Source: SSF26 sp037443945
GTDB lineage: Bacteria > Chloroflexota > Anaerolineae > J102
DNA: 64,000 nucleotides
Reading direction: 5' to 3'
Assembly (NCBI GenBank): GCA_037443945.1
Contig: JBBINH010000002.1
Location: 124,001-188,000 of the forward strand
Shown here: piece after piece, positions 15,876 to 25,313 of the stretch
How the letters are laid out: every line of letters begins with the position of its first letter
How positions within the stretch are numbered: position 1 is the first letter of the stretch
Position numbers and translations under genes: made by a program
The notes under the pieces: model-generated
The model's input: only the letters and a program-made list of their open reading frames with translations
Databases searched by the model: none
Told to the model about the DNA's origin: nothing

Positions 15876-18049
15876 GAGAGCGTCTGCGACTGCCGCTTAG
15901 CCTGTGGCGGCATTTTGGCCTGCGCTGGCTGCTGTTTCGCCTGGGCTATGCCGCCCGCCGCCGTGCCGGCTGGTATCGGTGGCGTTATCCGGTGACAACC
16001 TGGGATGACCATCCGCCGCAGGCCTGGCTGGCCGACCCCGCCCTGGCCGTGCCGGCGGCCTACGGTCGCTATCGTCGCACTCAGGCCCCGCCCTTTTTCT
16101 TTGCGCCGGACGATCGGCCGCGCTTGGCGCCGTTTTTTCCTGCCTGGGATGCCGGGGCCGTTCTTGCGCCGTTGGCCGAGGCAGCCGCCCTGGGCGAGGG
16201 GCGCTGGCGTCTGTTCGGTGGTCTGTGGCTGGAGCTGGGTTGGCCTCCGGACTGGCATCGTCATCCGTGGACGGGCCAGACCTTTCCGGCGACCACGCAT
16301 TGGAGTGCCATCGACGAGTTCGCCCAGGGGGATATCAAACTGGTGTGGGAGCCGGCCCGCTTCGGCGTGACCTTTGTCCTGGTGCGGGCTTACTGGCGCA
16401 CCGGCGACCCTCTGTGGGCGGAGCTGTTCTGGCAGCTGGTTGCCGGCTGGCGTCAGGCCAATCCGCCGCAGGCGGGGGTGCACTGGCATTCGGGCCAGGA
16501 GGTGGCCTTGCGCCTCCTGGCCTGGTGTTTTGGGCTCTACGGTTTCCTCGATGCCCCGGCCACTACCGATGAGCGTTTGCTCATGTTGGCCCAGATGGTG
16601 GCCGTTTCCGGCCGGCGTTTGGAGGCCACCCTGGACTACGGTCTCAGCCAACAAAACAATCACGGGCTTAGCGAGGGTGTCGGTTTGTGGACCATCGGTC
16701 TGTTGTTTCCCGAATTGCGGGCGGCAGAACGTTGGCGACGTCGCGGACAGGCGGTGCTGGAACGCCACACGCGGCGTCTGTTCTACGAGGACGGCGCTTT
16801 TGCCCAGCATTCGTTCAATTACGAACGTCTGGCCCTCCACGCCCTCATTTGGGCGGTGCGTTTGGGGGATGTGGTCGGCCGGCCTCTCAGCGCCGACCTG
16901 CGGCACACGCTGGCGCAGGCGGCGCTGTTTTTGCGCCGTTTTCAGGACGAGCGCACGGGTTATCTCCCCAACTACGGCCAGAACGACGGGGCGCTGCTGT
17001 TACCGTTGAGCAATGTCGACCATCGCGATTTCCGCCCCGTTATCCAGGTGGCCCACTACCTGGGCACCGGCACGTTGTGTTATGAGGAGGGCCCATGGGA
17101 CGAGGACCTCTTGTGGTTGGTGGGGCCGGAAGCGCTTCAGGCCCGGCGGGAGTCCCATCCCCCTATGGACGCCAGCACGGTTTCGGGCTATCACGTGTTG
17201 CGCGACCGGTCTGGCTTCGTGTTCTTGCGTTGTGGTGCCTATCGCCATCGTCCCGGCCAGGCCGATATGCTGCATCTCGATCTGTGGTGGCAGGGTCAGA
17301 ACATCGCCCTTGATCCCGGCACCTTTAGCTATCACGCGCCGCCTCCCTGGGCGAATCCGCTCGCCCACACGGCGTTCCACAATACGATCACCGTGGACGG
17401 CGCCGATCAGATGCGTCGTTATGGGCGTTTTCTGTGGTTGCCGTGGGTGCAGGGTCGGTTGACCTGGCATTGTCGTGTGTCCGCCGGTTCGTTGGCCTGG
17501 TGGCAAGGCGAACACGACGGTTTTCGCCGTTTGGGTGTGCGCTATCGTCGCGGGGTGGCGCGATTGGGCGGGGAGGTCTGGGTTGTGCTCGATGCGCTTG
17601 CAGACAAGTCCGGCCTCGCGCACGAGTATCGCCTGCATTGGCTGTTGCCGGATGTGCCCTATGAGTGGGATCCGGTTGCCTCCCGGCTTTGGCTCCACAC
17701 CCCTGCCGGGGACTATGTTCTGAGCTGGGCGCCGCCCGAAGGTGCGGCACAGGCGTCGCTGGTGCGGGCCGATGCGGAGTCTCCGCGCGGGTGGTGGGCG
17801 CCCTATTATGCCTGCAGGGCCCCGGCGCTCTCGCTCGCGGTGGTGCAACGGGGCGCCCAGGCTCATTTTGTCACCGTCCTGGCGCCGGGATCGGCGACCA
17901 TCGGGGTATACCGGGAGCTGATCGAGGTGGAGGGTGCCGGCTATCGGGCGATGTTGTCCCTGAGACCGACAAGCACCGGGGCGTTGGTCTCGCATATCGA
18001 GTTGATCGGGTCGCGCAGCGAGACTTTGACCGTGGTGCCTTCTGTGTGA
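15872..18049 (+). CDS. heparinase II/III-like protein
   Basis: A 725-residue protein with the two-part architecture of heparinase II/III lyases: an alpha-toroid (about residues 60-370) containing SQQNNHGLSEGVGLW, with the Asn-His pair of the active site, and a beta-sandwich (about 420-720) with HLDLWWQGQNIALDPGTFSY and TAFHNTITVDGADQM. Known members cleave uronate-containing, often sulfated glycans by beta-elimination. No signal peptide is apparent: the N-terminus is basic (MRERLRLPLSLWRHFGLRWL) without a classical cleavage region, so the site of action is unclear. It lies directly after the bi-domain oxidoreductase and WecB, a recurrent grouping. Start ATG 15872 overlaps the WecB stop. Confidence 0.88.
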   Translation: MRERLRLPLSLWRHFGLRWLLFRLGYAARRRAGWYRWRYPVTTWDDHPPQAWLADPALAVPAAYGRYRRTQAPPFFFAPDDRPRLAPFFPAWDAGAVLAPLAEAAALGEGRWRLFGGLWLELGWPPDWHRHPWTGQTFPATTHWSAIDEFAQGDIKLVWEPARFGVTFVLVRAYWRTGDPLWAELFWQLVAGWRQANPPQAGVHWHSGQEVALRLLAWCFGLYGFLDAPATTDERLLMLAQMVAVSGRRLEATLDYGLSQQNNHGLSEGVGLWTIGLLFPELRAAERWRRRGQAVLERHTRRLFYEDGAFAQHSFNYERLALHALIWAVRLGDVVGRPLSADLRHTLAQAALFLRRFQDERTGYLPNYGQNDGALLLPLSNVDHRDFRPVIQVAHYLGTGTLCYEEGPWDEDLLWLVGPEALQARRESHPPMDASTVSGYHVLRDRSGFVFLRCGAYRHRPGQADMLHLDLWWQGQNIALDPGTFSYHAPPPWANPLAHTAFHNTITVDGADQMRRYGRFLWLPWVQGRLTWHCRVSAGSLAWWQGEHDGFRRLGVRYRRGVARLGGEVWVVLDALADKSGLAHEYRLHWLLPDVPYEWDPVASRLWLHTPAGDYVLSWAPPEGAAQASLVRADAESPRGWWAPYYACRAPALSLAVVQRGAQAHFVTVLAPGSATIGVYRELIEVEGAGYRAMLSLRPTSTGALVSHIELIGSRSETLTVVPSV

Positions 18050-18066
18050 GAGGGGTGGAGCGGGTT

Positions 18067-19287
18067 ATGGCACGTCATTATCTTCTCATCCATCAGGCTT
18101 TTGTGGGTCCGGGCGAGGCCGGCGGCACCCGGCATTATGAGCTGGCGCGGCATTGCGCTGCGGCCGGCCATCGCTTTACCATCGTGGCCAGCCCGGTCAG
18201 TTACCTTTCCGGCCGGGAAGCGACCGGAGCCACGGGGGAAGTGGCGCCCGGCGTCTATGTCATGCGTGCCTATACGCCGGCGACATTGCATCGCAGTTTC
18301 TTGTGGCGTCTCGTAAGTTTTCTCGGTTTTATGATGGCGGCCACGCTGACGGCATGGCGCGCCGGTCGGGTGGATGTGGTGATAGGGACCACGCCGCCTT
18401 TATTCCAGGCCTTCTCGGCCTGGGCCGTGGCCCGGCTGCGCCGACGGCCTTTCCTGCTCGAGGTGCGCGATCTGTGGCCCCAATTTGCCGTGGATATGGG
18501 CCTGCTGACCCAGCCGTTGCTCATTGCCCTGGCCCGCAGGGCGGAGGCCTTTCTCTACCGTCAGGCTGATCATCTACTGGTCAATTCGCCGGCCTATCGC
18601 GACTATCTGATCGGCCGGGCCGTGCCCCCGGCCAAGATCGCCTTCATCCCAAACGGGGTGGACCCGACGATGTTCGATCCCGAAGACCGCGGTGAGGCCT
18701 GGCGCGAGCGGTGGCAATTGGCTCACCGCTTTGTGGTGACCTATGCCGGCGCTCTGGGTCCGGCCAACGACATCCCCACGTTGCTGCGGGCAGCGGCGCG
18801 GCTGCGCGAGCGGGCCGATATCCACTTCCTGCTCGTCGGGGACGGTAAGGAGCGTCCGCACCTGGAGGCCCAGGCTGCAGCCCAGGGGTTGACGAACGTG
18901 ACGTTTACCGGCACCGTGCCCAAAGACCAGATGCCCATGGTCCTGGCCGCCAGCGATGCCTGTGTGGCCATTCTCCGGGATATCCCGTCGTTTCGCACGA
19001 CCTATCCCAACAAGGTGTTCGACTACATGGCTGCCGGCCGACCGACCATCCTGGCGATTGACGGCGTCATTCGTCGGGTGATCGAAACGGCAGGAGCCGG
19101 GGTGTTCGTGCCGCCGGGCGACGACGCCGCCCTGGCCGCTGCCGTGCTCCGGCTGGCCGCCGACCGGGAGGCCTGTCGGGTCATGGGCGAGGCCGGCCGT
19201 CGCTATGTCGTGGCTCATTTTCATCGCCAGGAACAGGCCGATGCCTTCTGTCGGTTGTTAGGACAATTGGCTGCCAGGGAACGATGA
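18067..19287 (+). CDS. WbuB-like glycosyltransferase family 4
   Basis: A 406-residue GT4 enzyme of the WbuB/WcaI group. The N-terminus HYLLIHQAFVGPGEAGGTRH is diagnostic of the group; VIGTTPPLFQAFSAWAVAR and FLLEVRDLWPQFAVDMGLL follow, then IPNGVDPTMF between lobes and VFDYMAAGRPTILAI in the donor lobe. WbuB-type enzymes typically add the second sugar to the lipid-linked product of the phosphoglycosyl transferase, which here is the next gene (19284). ATG 18067 is preceded by a purine-rich GAGAGGGGTGGAG; a GTG at 18046 would extend it by 7 residues. Its stop overlaps the next ATG. Confidence 0.9.
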   Translation: MARHYLLIHQAFVGPGEAGGTRHYELARHCAAAGHRFTIVASPVSYLSGREATGATGEVAPGVYVMRAYTPATLHRSFLWRLVSFLGFMMAATLTAWRAGRVDVVIGTTPPLFQAFSAWAVARLRRRPFLLEVRDLWPQFAVDMGLLTQPLLIALARRAEAFLYRQADHLLVNSPAYRDYLIGRAVPPAKIAFIPNGVDPTMFDPEDRGEAWRERWQLAHRFVVTYAGALGPANDIPTLLRAAARLRERADIHFLLVGDGKERPHLEAQAAAQGLTNVTFTGTVPKDQMPMVLAASDACVAILRDIPSFRTTYPNKVFDYMAAGRPTILAIDGVIRRVIETAGAGVFVPPGDDAALAAAVLRLAADREACRVMGEAGRRYVVAHFHRQEQADAFCRLLGQLAARER

Positions 19288-19901
19288 GCGATTTCTACCG
19301 TCGTCGGGGTAAACGCCTGTTCGATCTGGCGCTCACGGTGCCGGCCTTGATCCTGCTTGGTCCTCTGCTGCTGGTGTTGGCCTTGCTTGTGCGCTGGCAA
19401 TTGGGCACACCGGTCTTGTTTCGCCAGCAGCGGCCCGGTCTACACGGCCGACCTTTTTGGCTTTATAAGTTTCGGACCATGACCGAAGCTCGGGATGTCG
19501 AAGGCCGGCTATTGCCGGATGAGCAACGTCTGACGCCTTTCGGCCGGTTTTTGCGCAGTACCAGTCTGGATGAATTGCCGGAATTGTTCAATGTGCTGCG
19601 CGGGGAGATGAGCCTGGTGGGGCCGCGACCGCTGCTTATGGCTTATCTGGAGCGTTACACGCCCACCCAACGGCGTCGGCACGAGGTCCGACCCGGCCTC
19701 ACCGGATGGGCGCAGATCAACGGTCGTAATGCCCTCGATTGGCCGCAGCGTCTGGCCCTGGATGTGTGGTACGTGGACCATCTTTCCTTTGGTCTGGATC
19801 TGCGCATCATGCTCATCACCCTGGTGAAAATTTGGCGTCGCGAGGGCATTAGCGAACCGGGACAGGCGACGATGCGCGAATTCCAGGGCGAAGGGTCATG
19901 A
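19284..19901 (+). CDS. PglC-like phosphoglycosyl transferase
   Basis: A 205-residue monotopic enzyme of the small phosphoglycosyl transferase class: RRRGKRLFDLALTVPALILL as the re-entrant membrane helix (residues ~4-30), FWLYKFRTM, the catalytic Asp-Glu pair in STSLDELPELFN, and GEMSLVGPRPLL. The GISEPGQATMREFQG ending resembles enzymes that move phospho-bacillosamine-type sugars to undecaprenyl phosphate. It should start synthesis of the lipid-linked repeat unit. Genes for PglD- and PglE-type enzymes follow with overlapping starts, strengthening the idea that the first sugar is a diacetylated diaminosugar. Confidence 0.92.
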   Translation: MSDFYRRRGKRLFDLALTVPALILLGPLLLVLALLVRWQLGTPVLFRQQRPGLHGRPFWLYKFRTMTEARDVEGRLLPDEQRLTPFGRFLRSTSLDELPELFNVLRGEMSLVGPRPLLMAYLERYTPTQRRRHEVRPGLTGWAQINGRNALDWPQRLALDVWYVDHLSFGLDLRIMLITLVKIWRREGISEPGQATMREFQGEGS

Positions 19902-20554
19902 GCCAAACCGTCTTGTTGATCGGCGCTGGCGGTCATGCTCAGGTGGTGGCCGAGGCGCTCTGGCGGATGGCCGAGGCGGGTTCGCCATGGCAGCCCCTGG
20001 GCTTTGTGGATGACAACCCGCTCTTGCAGGGCTGCTCTTTCCTGGGTTTACCGGTCTTGGGACCGATAGCCACCTGGCGCGAGGTCGGCGCCGACGCGCT
20101 TGTCGTGGCCATCGGCGATAATGCCCTCCGCCGTCGGTTTTACCTGAGCTTGCAGGCGGCGGGCGCTCAGTTTGCCACCGTCGTTCATCCGCGTGCCATT
20201 GTGGCCCCCGATGTGGTCATCGGGCCCGGCAGCATGGTGCTGGCCGGGGTGGTGATCAATACGGGTTCGGTGATCGGCGCCGATGTCATCCTCAATACGG
20301 CCTGTTCTCTCGACCACCACAATCGTATCGGCGACCATGTCCATGTGGCACCGGGGGTGCACACAGGCGGCGAAGTGACCGTCGAAGAGGGCGCTTTGGT
20401 GGGCATCGGGGCGACCGTGTTGCCCCGATGCCGCCTGGGGGCCTGGAGCGTGGTAGGCGCCGGCGCCGTGGTCGTTCATGATATTCCCGTACAGGCCAAG
20501 GTCGTCGGTGTGCCGGCGCGGCCGTTATCGTCAGCTTCTGCTTCTTTACCCTAG
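19898..20554 (+). CDS. PglD/NeuD-type sugar O/N-acetyltransferase
   Basis: A 218-residue protein with the PglD/NeuD architecture. An N-terminal Rossmann-like domain starts with VLLIGAGGHAQVVAEAL and has GFVDDNP. A left-handed beta-helix of hexapeptide repeats follows (VVIGPGSMVLAGVVINTGSV, then HVAPGVHTGGEVTVEEGALV), with a central His-Asn (SLDHHNRIG). By context it acetylates the 4-amino group of a UDP-sugar made by the aminotransferase that follows. It starts at ATG 19898, overlapping the PglC-like gene. Confidence 0.92.
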   Translation: MSQTVLLIGAGGHAQVVAEALWRMAEAGSPWQPLGFVDDNPLLQGCSFLGLPVLGPIATWREVGADALVVAIGDNALRRRFYLSLQAAGAQFATVVHPRAIVAPDVVIGPGSMVLAGVVINTGSVIGADVILNTACSLDHHNRIGDHVHVAPGVHTGGEVTVEEGALVGIGATVLPRCRLGAWSVVGAGAVVVHDIPVQAKVVGVPARPLSSASASLP

Positions 20555-20563
20555 GCGGTTTTG

Positions 20564-21757
20564 ATGTCTACCGATCCGATTGCCATTCCCATGTCCGCCC
20601 CCGATCTGACGGAGAGCGAACGGGCTGCCGTGGCCGCCGTGCTGGCCACGCCGTTCCTCAGCATCGGTCCGCAGATCGAGGCTTTTGAACGCGCGTTCGC
20701 CGCCTATGTGGGCACGCGCCATGCCGTTGGCGTCAATAGCGGCACCAGCGGTTTGCACCTGGCCGTCATTGCCGCCGGCGTCGGCGAAGGGGACCTGGTG
20801 ATCACGACGCCCTTTTCGTTTATCGCCTCCGCCAATTGTATCCTCTACGAGCGAGGCATTCCCGTGTTTGTGGATGTGGATCCGCTGACGGGCAATCTCG
20901 ATCCGGAACAGGTTGTGGCCGCCGTTGACGACCTGATGACCGGTTCACTCCAGGCCAACCGCTGGCTGCCGCCGGCGTTGCGAGAAGGGAAGACCAGCCG
21001 GGGTGTGCTGAAAGCGCTGCTGCCGGTTCATGCCTATGGTCAACCCGCCGCCATGGACCCGCTGATGGCGGTGGCCCGGCGCTACGGCTTGACCGTCATC
21101 GAAGATGCCTGTGAGGCCATCGGTGCCGCCTATCGCCATCGTCGCGCCGGGACCTTGGGGCACATCGCCGTCTTCGCCTTTTATCCCAACAAGCAGATGA
21201 CCACCGGTGAGGGGGGCATGATCGTCACCGAGCGGTCGGATTGGGCGGCGTTGTTCCGGTCTTTGCGCAATCAGGGGCGCGATGTGTTCGATGCCTGGCT
21301 CAATCATACCCGGTTGGGTTATAACTACCGGCTCGACGAGATGAGCGCCGCCTTGGGGCTGGCACAGTTGCAACGCCTGGAGGAGCTGCTGAGCAAACGG
21401 GCGCGCGTGGCGGCGTGGTATACCGAACGCCTGGCCGGCGCCGAGTTTTTCCAGACCCCCACGATCGTGGCCGATACCACACGGATGTCGTGGTTTGTCT
21501 ATGTGGTGCGGGTGCGGCCGCCCCTGCGTCGGGATGAGGTCATGCGCCGCTTGGCGGCCGTCGGCATCCCCAGCCGTCCCTATTTCACGCCGATCCATCT
21601 GCAGCCGTTCTATCGCCGGCGGTTCGGCTTTGCCCCCGGCGATTTTCCCGTCACCGAGCATCTGGGGGAGGTCTCGCTGGCCTTGCCTTTTTCGGGTGTG
21701 ATGAGCGAAGATCAGGTGGATCGCGTGTGCACGGTCCTGCTCCAGATGACCCCCTGA
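20564..21757 (+). CDS. DegT/DnrJ/EryC1-type UDP-sugar aminotransferase (PglE-like)
   Basis: A 397-residue PLP enzyme of the DegT/DnrJ/EryC1/StrS family: GVNSGTSGLHLAVIAAGVG at the cofactor site, LPVHAYGQPAAMDPL, EDACEAIGAAYRHRRAG, and the PLP-lysine region FYPNKQMTTGEGGMI. It also has LGYNYRLDEMSAALGLAQL, typical of sugar aminotransferases. It would add an amino group to a UDP-4-keto-6-deoxy sugar, the product expected from the PglF-type dehydratase encoded at 38252. ATG 20564 follows AGGCGG; a TTG at 20561 is immediately adjacent in frame. Confidence 0.92.
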   Translation: MSTDPIAIPMSAPDLTESERAAVAAVLATPFLSIGPQIEAFERAFAAYVGTRHAVGVNSGTSGLHLAVIAAGVGEGDLVITTPFSFIASANCILYERGIPVFVDVDPLTGNLDPEQVVAAVDDLMTGSLQANRWLPPALREGKTSRGVLKALLPVHAYGQPAAMDPLMAVARRYGLTVIEDACEAIGAAYRHRRAGTLGHIAVFAFYPNKQMTTGEGGMIVTERSDWAALFRSLRNQGRDVFDAWLNHTRLGYNYRLDEMSAALGLAQLQRLEELLSKRARVAAWYTERLAGAEFFQTPTIVADTTRMSWFVYVVRVRPPLRRDEVMRRLAAVGIPSRPYFTPIHLQPFYRRRFGFAPGDFPVTEHLGEVSLALPFSGVMSEDQVDRVCTVLLQMTP

Positions 21758-21784
21758 AACCGGCCGAGCTGCGTTGGGGCCGTT

Positions 21785-21813
21785 TTGCCGTGTGGCCCTA
21801 TCTGGGGTAGGAT
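21785..21813 (+). promoter_or_regulatory. candidate sigma-70 promoter upstream of the Wzz/BY-kinase gene
   Basis: TTGCCG (21785-21790) and TAGGAT (21808-21813) are separated by 17 bases in the 89-base gap before the gene at 21847, whose ribosome-binding site AAGGAG lies at 21835-21840. Only a pattern match. Confidence 0.35.
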
Positions 21814-21846
21814 AGGCCGTTCTTAATCTTTCCGAAGGAGTTGGTT

Positions 21847-24015
21847 ATGCTGCTGCGCGAAGTCTTGCTCATCATAGGGCGTCGGGCATGGTTACTGGCC
21901 TTAGGTCTCGTCATCGGTAGCCTGATCGCCTATTGGCAGGTTACATCCGCACCGTTCCTGTACGAAGCCGATGCCGGTGTGGTTCTGGTGCGGCGTTCGA
22001 CCGAGGTCAAATTAGAACCCCGGTTTCAAACCTCGATTATCGATGAGTTGAACACCACGGATCGCACCAACAGTGGCCTTCAGACATTGGCCGCCCTGGT
22101 CACCAACGAGGCCATTGCCCGCGCTGTGTTTCGCGAGATGCAGGATTCGTTGCCCGCGCGTGTCGAAACTCCTCAGGATTTGCTGCGTTTTATCTCCAGC
22201 GAAGTGCGGAGCGGCGTTATTCGCGTCAAAGCGCGGGCGCTCGACCCACAGTTTGCGACCGACCTCGCCAACACCTGGGCCGATCACTATGCCCGCTATG
22301 TCAATCGTCTTTATGCCGGTCAGGTCTTGAACACCGATTTGAGCGCTCAGGTGGAAGAAGCCCGTCGCCGTTATGAGGAAGCGCAGGCGGCTTTGGTGGC
22401 TTTCCTCAAGGCGGATCAAACGGCTACGCTGGAGAGCCGTTTGCAGGAAAGGCGGGCTACTCTGGACCGGCTTTTGCAGCTACGGGCCGAGGAACGAGCC
22501 GGTAATCTGCAGCGGTTGTATGAGCGGCGTCAACAGGCGCAGAATGTGTTGGGCGATGCCCTGGTGTTGCGCGACCTCCTGAGCGCCTCCGGTTCCTCGG
22601 CTGCCGATGCGGCCAATACGTTGGCCCTGCTGAGCTTGCAAGTCACTGCCATTGAGAGCGGGGTCAGCCCCGTCCTGAGCCTGGCGGGAGGCGAGACCGG
22701 CTCACAACCTCCGGAAAGGTCTAGCGGTGCCAGCTTACAGTTCAATTTTACGCCTCGCACCCTCACCGATGTCGCCGTTTCGGCCGAAGCGTTGCGGGCC
22801 GATCTGGATCATCTTATTGGGGTTCTGCAAAATCGCATCGCCGCTTATGAGGCCGAGATCGCCGAACTGACCCGGTCCTCCGTCGATGCGAATGCCTCTG
22901 ATTTGGATCCGGAGTTGCAGGCGCTTTTCGCCGAAGTGGCCTTTCTGCAAGCTCAGATCGCCGAACAGAAAAGCCGTCGCGAACAGCTCGAAAACGAACG
23001 CGATCGTCTTTGGGAAAGCTATAACCTGATGGCCAATGCCTCGCAAGAGGTGCTATTGACCACCTCCACCAGCGACGGCACGGTTCTCCGCTTTGCCATT
23101 CCGGCCACGGTGCCGCGGCGTCCTGTGCAGTCGTCTCCCATCCAGGCCACCATGCTCGGTGGTTTGGTGGGCCTCATCGTGGCCATGGTCTTGGTCTTTG
23201 GCCTGGAGCTGATCGATAACCGCGTGCGCACGCGCGAGGATGTGGAAACGGTTCTGGAATTGCCCGTGTTAGGCGTTGTGCCCAAGGGCAAAACCGGTGA
23301 CGGCAAACAACCGATTGCCCTGGCCCATCCGCAGGCTCCGGTGGCCGAAGGGGTGCGTTTTGTGCGGGCGGCCCTCGAAGCGGTGCCGACACCGCCCCGC
23401 TCGTTGTTGATCACGAGTATGGGGGAGGGCCAGGGCAAGACGACCGTGGCAGCCAATCTGGCTGCGGTCAGCGCCGCCGCAGGGCTTTCGGTGATCCTGG
23501 TGGATGCCAATTTCCGCAACCCGCAGTTGCATACGCTCTTTGGGCTTTCCGACCAGCGCGGGTTGCTGCCCATGCTCATGGCCAACCACGCCAACCCGGA
23601 AGTCTATCTGCAGCCGACGGCCATACCCGGTCTGCGGGTTCTGGTCGCCGGCGGGGGTGACGGCATGGCCCCGGACTGGCTGGCCCGGCCGATCATGAAA
23701 ACCATTGTGGAGACGGCGATGGGTCTGGCCGATCTGGTCATTCTGGATACCTCGGCGGCGCGGATGTTCACCGAGCCGCTGACCCTGGCCGGGTTGGTGG
23801 AGGGTGTTGTCTTGGTCATCCGACCCGGCAAGGCGACGGTACCCGAAATCCAGCATTTTCGGCAAAGCCTGGCTGCTGTGAATGCCCATTTGCTCGGTGT
23901 CGTTCTCAACGGTGTGCCCGCAGGTTGGCGGCTGCGTGCCACCCGTACGCGTGCGGGGAGTGGTTCTCTGCCTCGTTCCTCCCCATCCGAACGCCTGGTC
24001 CCCGACCTTAAGTGA
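21847..24015 (+). CDS. Wzz chain-length regulator fused to BY-kinase-type ATPase
   Basis: A 722-residue protein: first membrane helix at residues 6-28, an exported region with a long coiled coil (about 165-400), a second helix at about 433-455, then a cytoplasmic ATPase with Walker A GEGQGKTT (about 526-533) and Walker A' VILVDANFRNP. This is the layout of Wzc-type polysaccharide co-polymerases that set chain length and drive export. BY-kinases normally end in a cluster of tyrosines, but the tail here (RAGSGSLPRSSPSERLVPDL) has none, so classical autophosphorylation cycling is doubtful. ATG 21847 has a good AAGGAG six bases upstream. The stop overlaps the next GTG. Confidence 0.9.
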   Translation: MLLREVLLIIGRRAWLLALGLVIGSLIAYWQVTSAPFLYEADAGVVLVRRSTEVKLEPRFQTSIIDELNTTDRTNSGLQTLAALVTNEAIARAVFREMQDSLPARVETPQDLLRFISSEVRSGVIRVKARALDPQFATDLANTWADHYARYVNRLYAGQVLNTDLSAQVEEARRRYEEAQAALVAFLKADQTATLESRLQERRATLDRLLQLRAEERAGNLQRLYERRQQAQNVLGDALVLRDLLSASGSSAADAANTLALLSLQVTAIESGVSPVLSLAGGETGSQPPERSSGASLQFNFTPRTLTDVAVSAEALRADLDHLIGVLQNRIAAYEAEIAELTRSSVDANASDLDPELQALFAEVAFLQAQIAEQKSRREQLENERDRLWESYNLMANASQEVLLTTSTSDGTVLRFAIPATVPRRPVQSSPIQATMLGGLVGLIVAMVLVFGLELIDNRVRTREDVETVLELPVLGVVPKGKTGDGKQPIALAHPQAPVAEGVRFVRAALEAVPTPPRSLLITSMGEGQGKTTVAANLAAVSAAAGLSVILVDANFRNPQLHTLFGLSDQRGLLPMLMANHANPEVYLQPTAIPGLRVLVAGGGDGMAPDWLARPIMKTIVETAMGLADLVILDTSAARMFTEPLTLAGLVEGVVLVIRPGKATVPEIQHFRQSLAAVNAHLLGVVLNGVPAGWRLRATRTRAGSGSLPRSSPSERLVPDLK

Positions 24016-25313
24016 GAGCGTCTGCGGCCGTGATCCGGCGCCCTCCGCCGCCTGCTATAGCCCGTCGCCTTGCTGCCTATGAATTGGAGCTTGTCCTGGC
24101 CTGTTTGCCTCTGTTTCTCGTGTGGCCGGCCTGGTCAGGATGGGGCCTGGTTGTGGTGGGGGGGCTGTGGCTCCTGCGGTGGTGGGCTTACGGTCGGCTT
24201 ACCCGACCGGCGCCGACCAATCTGGTTGTGTTTCTGTTCATAGCCCTTGTGCCGCTTTCCCTGGCCGTGACGCCGACCCCGGCCGTCACGCGCGTGCAGG
24301 CAGGTTATCTGCTGGCCGGAGTGGTCCTCTATTTCGCCGTGCTCAACCGGGTACGCGATTTCCGGCAGTGCCGGATTTTGCTCGGGTCGTCGATCGTGCT
24401 CGTCTTGGCCCTGGCCGTCTTCAGTCCGCTGCTGATCGAGAACCACGAGAGAATCCGTTGGTTACCGGCCGGGATAACGGCCCTGGCCCGGCGCCTGCCG
24501 GAGCGGATCAATCCCAATGTGTTGGCAGGCAATCTGGCGCCGTGGTGGCCGCTGACGTTGGCCCTGGCCTGGTATCCGCCGGTCGGTCATCCCCGGCTAT
24601 GGCGAGTACTGGCCGGTGTAACCTGGCTTGTATTGGGCCTGTTGCTCGTGGGGTCGGCTGCGCGGGGGGTGTGGCTGGCCTTGCTCGTGACCGGTTTGTT
24701 TTTACTCCCCCTCGTCTGGCCGCGTCTGCGGCGTGGTTGGCCACTGGTGCCGGCTTTGGTCTGGCTGGCTGTGGCCCAACGGCTGCCCGAGCGCCTGGCT
24801 ACCGTCACCCTCGAAACCGGCATCCTTGGGGGCCTGGCCGTACGCGCGGAGATCTGGCGTCGCGCCGTCTTTGCCCTCGGCGATTTCGCTCTAACCGGTA
24901 TGGGGATGGGCGCCTGGGAGCAGGTGGCTCCGCTCCTCTATCCGTATCTCCAGATCGGTCTGAATACCCCGGTCCCTCATGCCCATCAGCTCTTTTTGCA
25001 GGTAGGGCTTGATCTGGGAGTGCCCGGCCTGGCGCTCTTTGTGGCGATCATGGGGCTAAGCGTGTGGATGGCCCATCAAAGCTTCGTCCACTACCGACGT
25101 CAGCCCGACCCCGAAAGCCGGTCGCGGGCGGCTCTGGCCCTGGCGCTGTTGGCCGGGCTGCTGATCTCGCTGGGGCATGGCCTGGTGGATGCCGTAACCT
25201 GGGGGACCAAGCCCGCCGTTCTAACCTGGTTGTTGCTGGCGCTGATCACGCTGCTCTATCTGAGCACGGAAACGCCGGCGTCGTCAGAAGTTATCGACGG
25301 TCAGAGGCCGTGA
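24012..25313 (+). CDS. O-antigen ligase (WaaL/Wzy_C) family membrane protein
   Basis: A 433-residue protein with about ten hydrophobic helices. The conserved loop region reads RAEIWRRAVFALGDFALTGMGMGAWEQ, followed by the conserved His in VPHAHQLFLQVGLDLGVPGL, typical of Wzy_C proteins that transfer polymerised glycan to an acceptor. GTG 24012 overlaps the preceding stop, and its TGA overlaps the following GTG. It is the second of three such proteins in the window, so it may act on a separate acceptor or step. Confidence 0.85.
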   Translation: MRASAAVIRRPPPPAIARRLAAYELELVLACLPLFLVWPAWSGWGLVVVGGLWLLRWWAYGRLTRPAPTNLVVFLFIALVPLSLAVTPTPAVTRVQAGYLLAGVVLYFAVLNRVRDFRQCRILLGSSIVLVLALAVFSPLLIENHERIRWLPAGITALARRLPERINPNVLAGNLAPWWPLTLALAWYPPVGHPRLWRVLAGVTWLVLGLLLVGSAARGVWLALLVTGLFLLPLVWPRLRRGWPLVPALVWLAVAQRLPERLATVTLETGILGGLAVRAEIWRRAVFALGDFALTGMGMGAWEQVAPLLYPYLQIGLNTPVPHAHQLFLQVGLDLGVPGLALFVAIMGLSVWMAHQSFVHYRRQPDPESRSRAALALALLAGLLISLGHGLVDAVTWGTKPAVLTWLLLALITLLYLSTETPASSEVIDGQRP

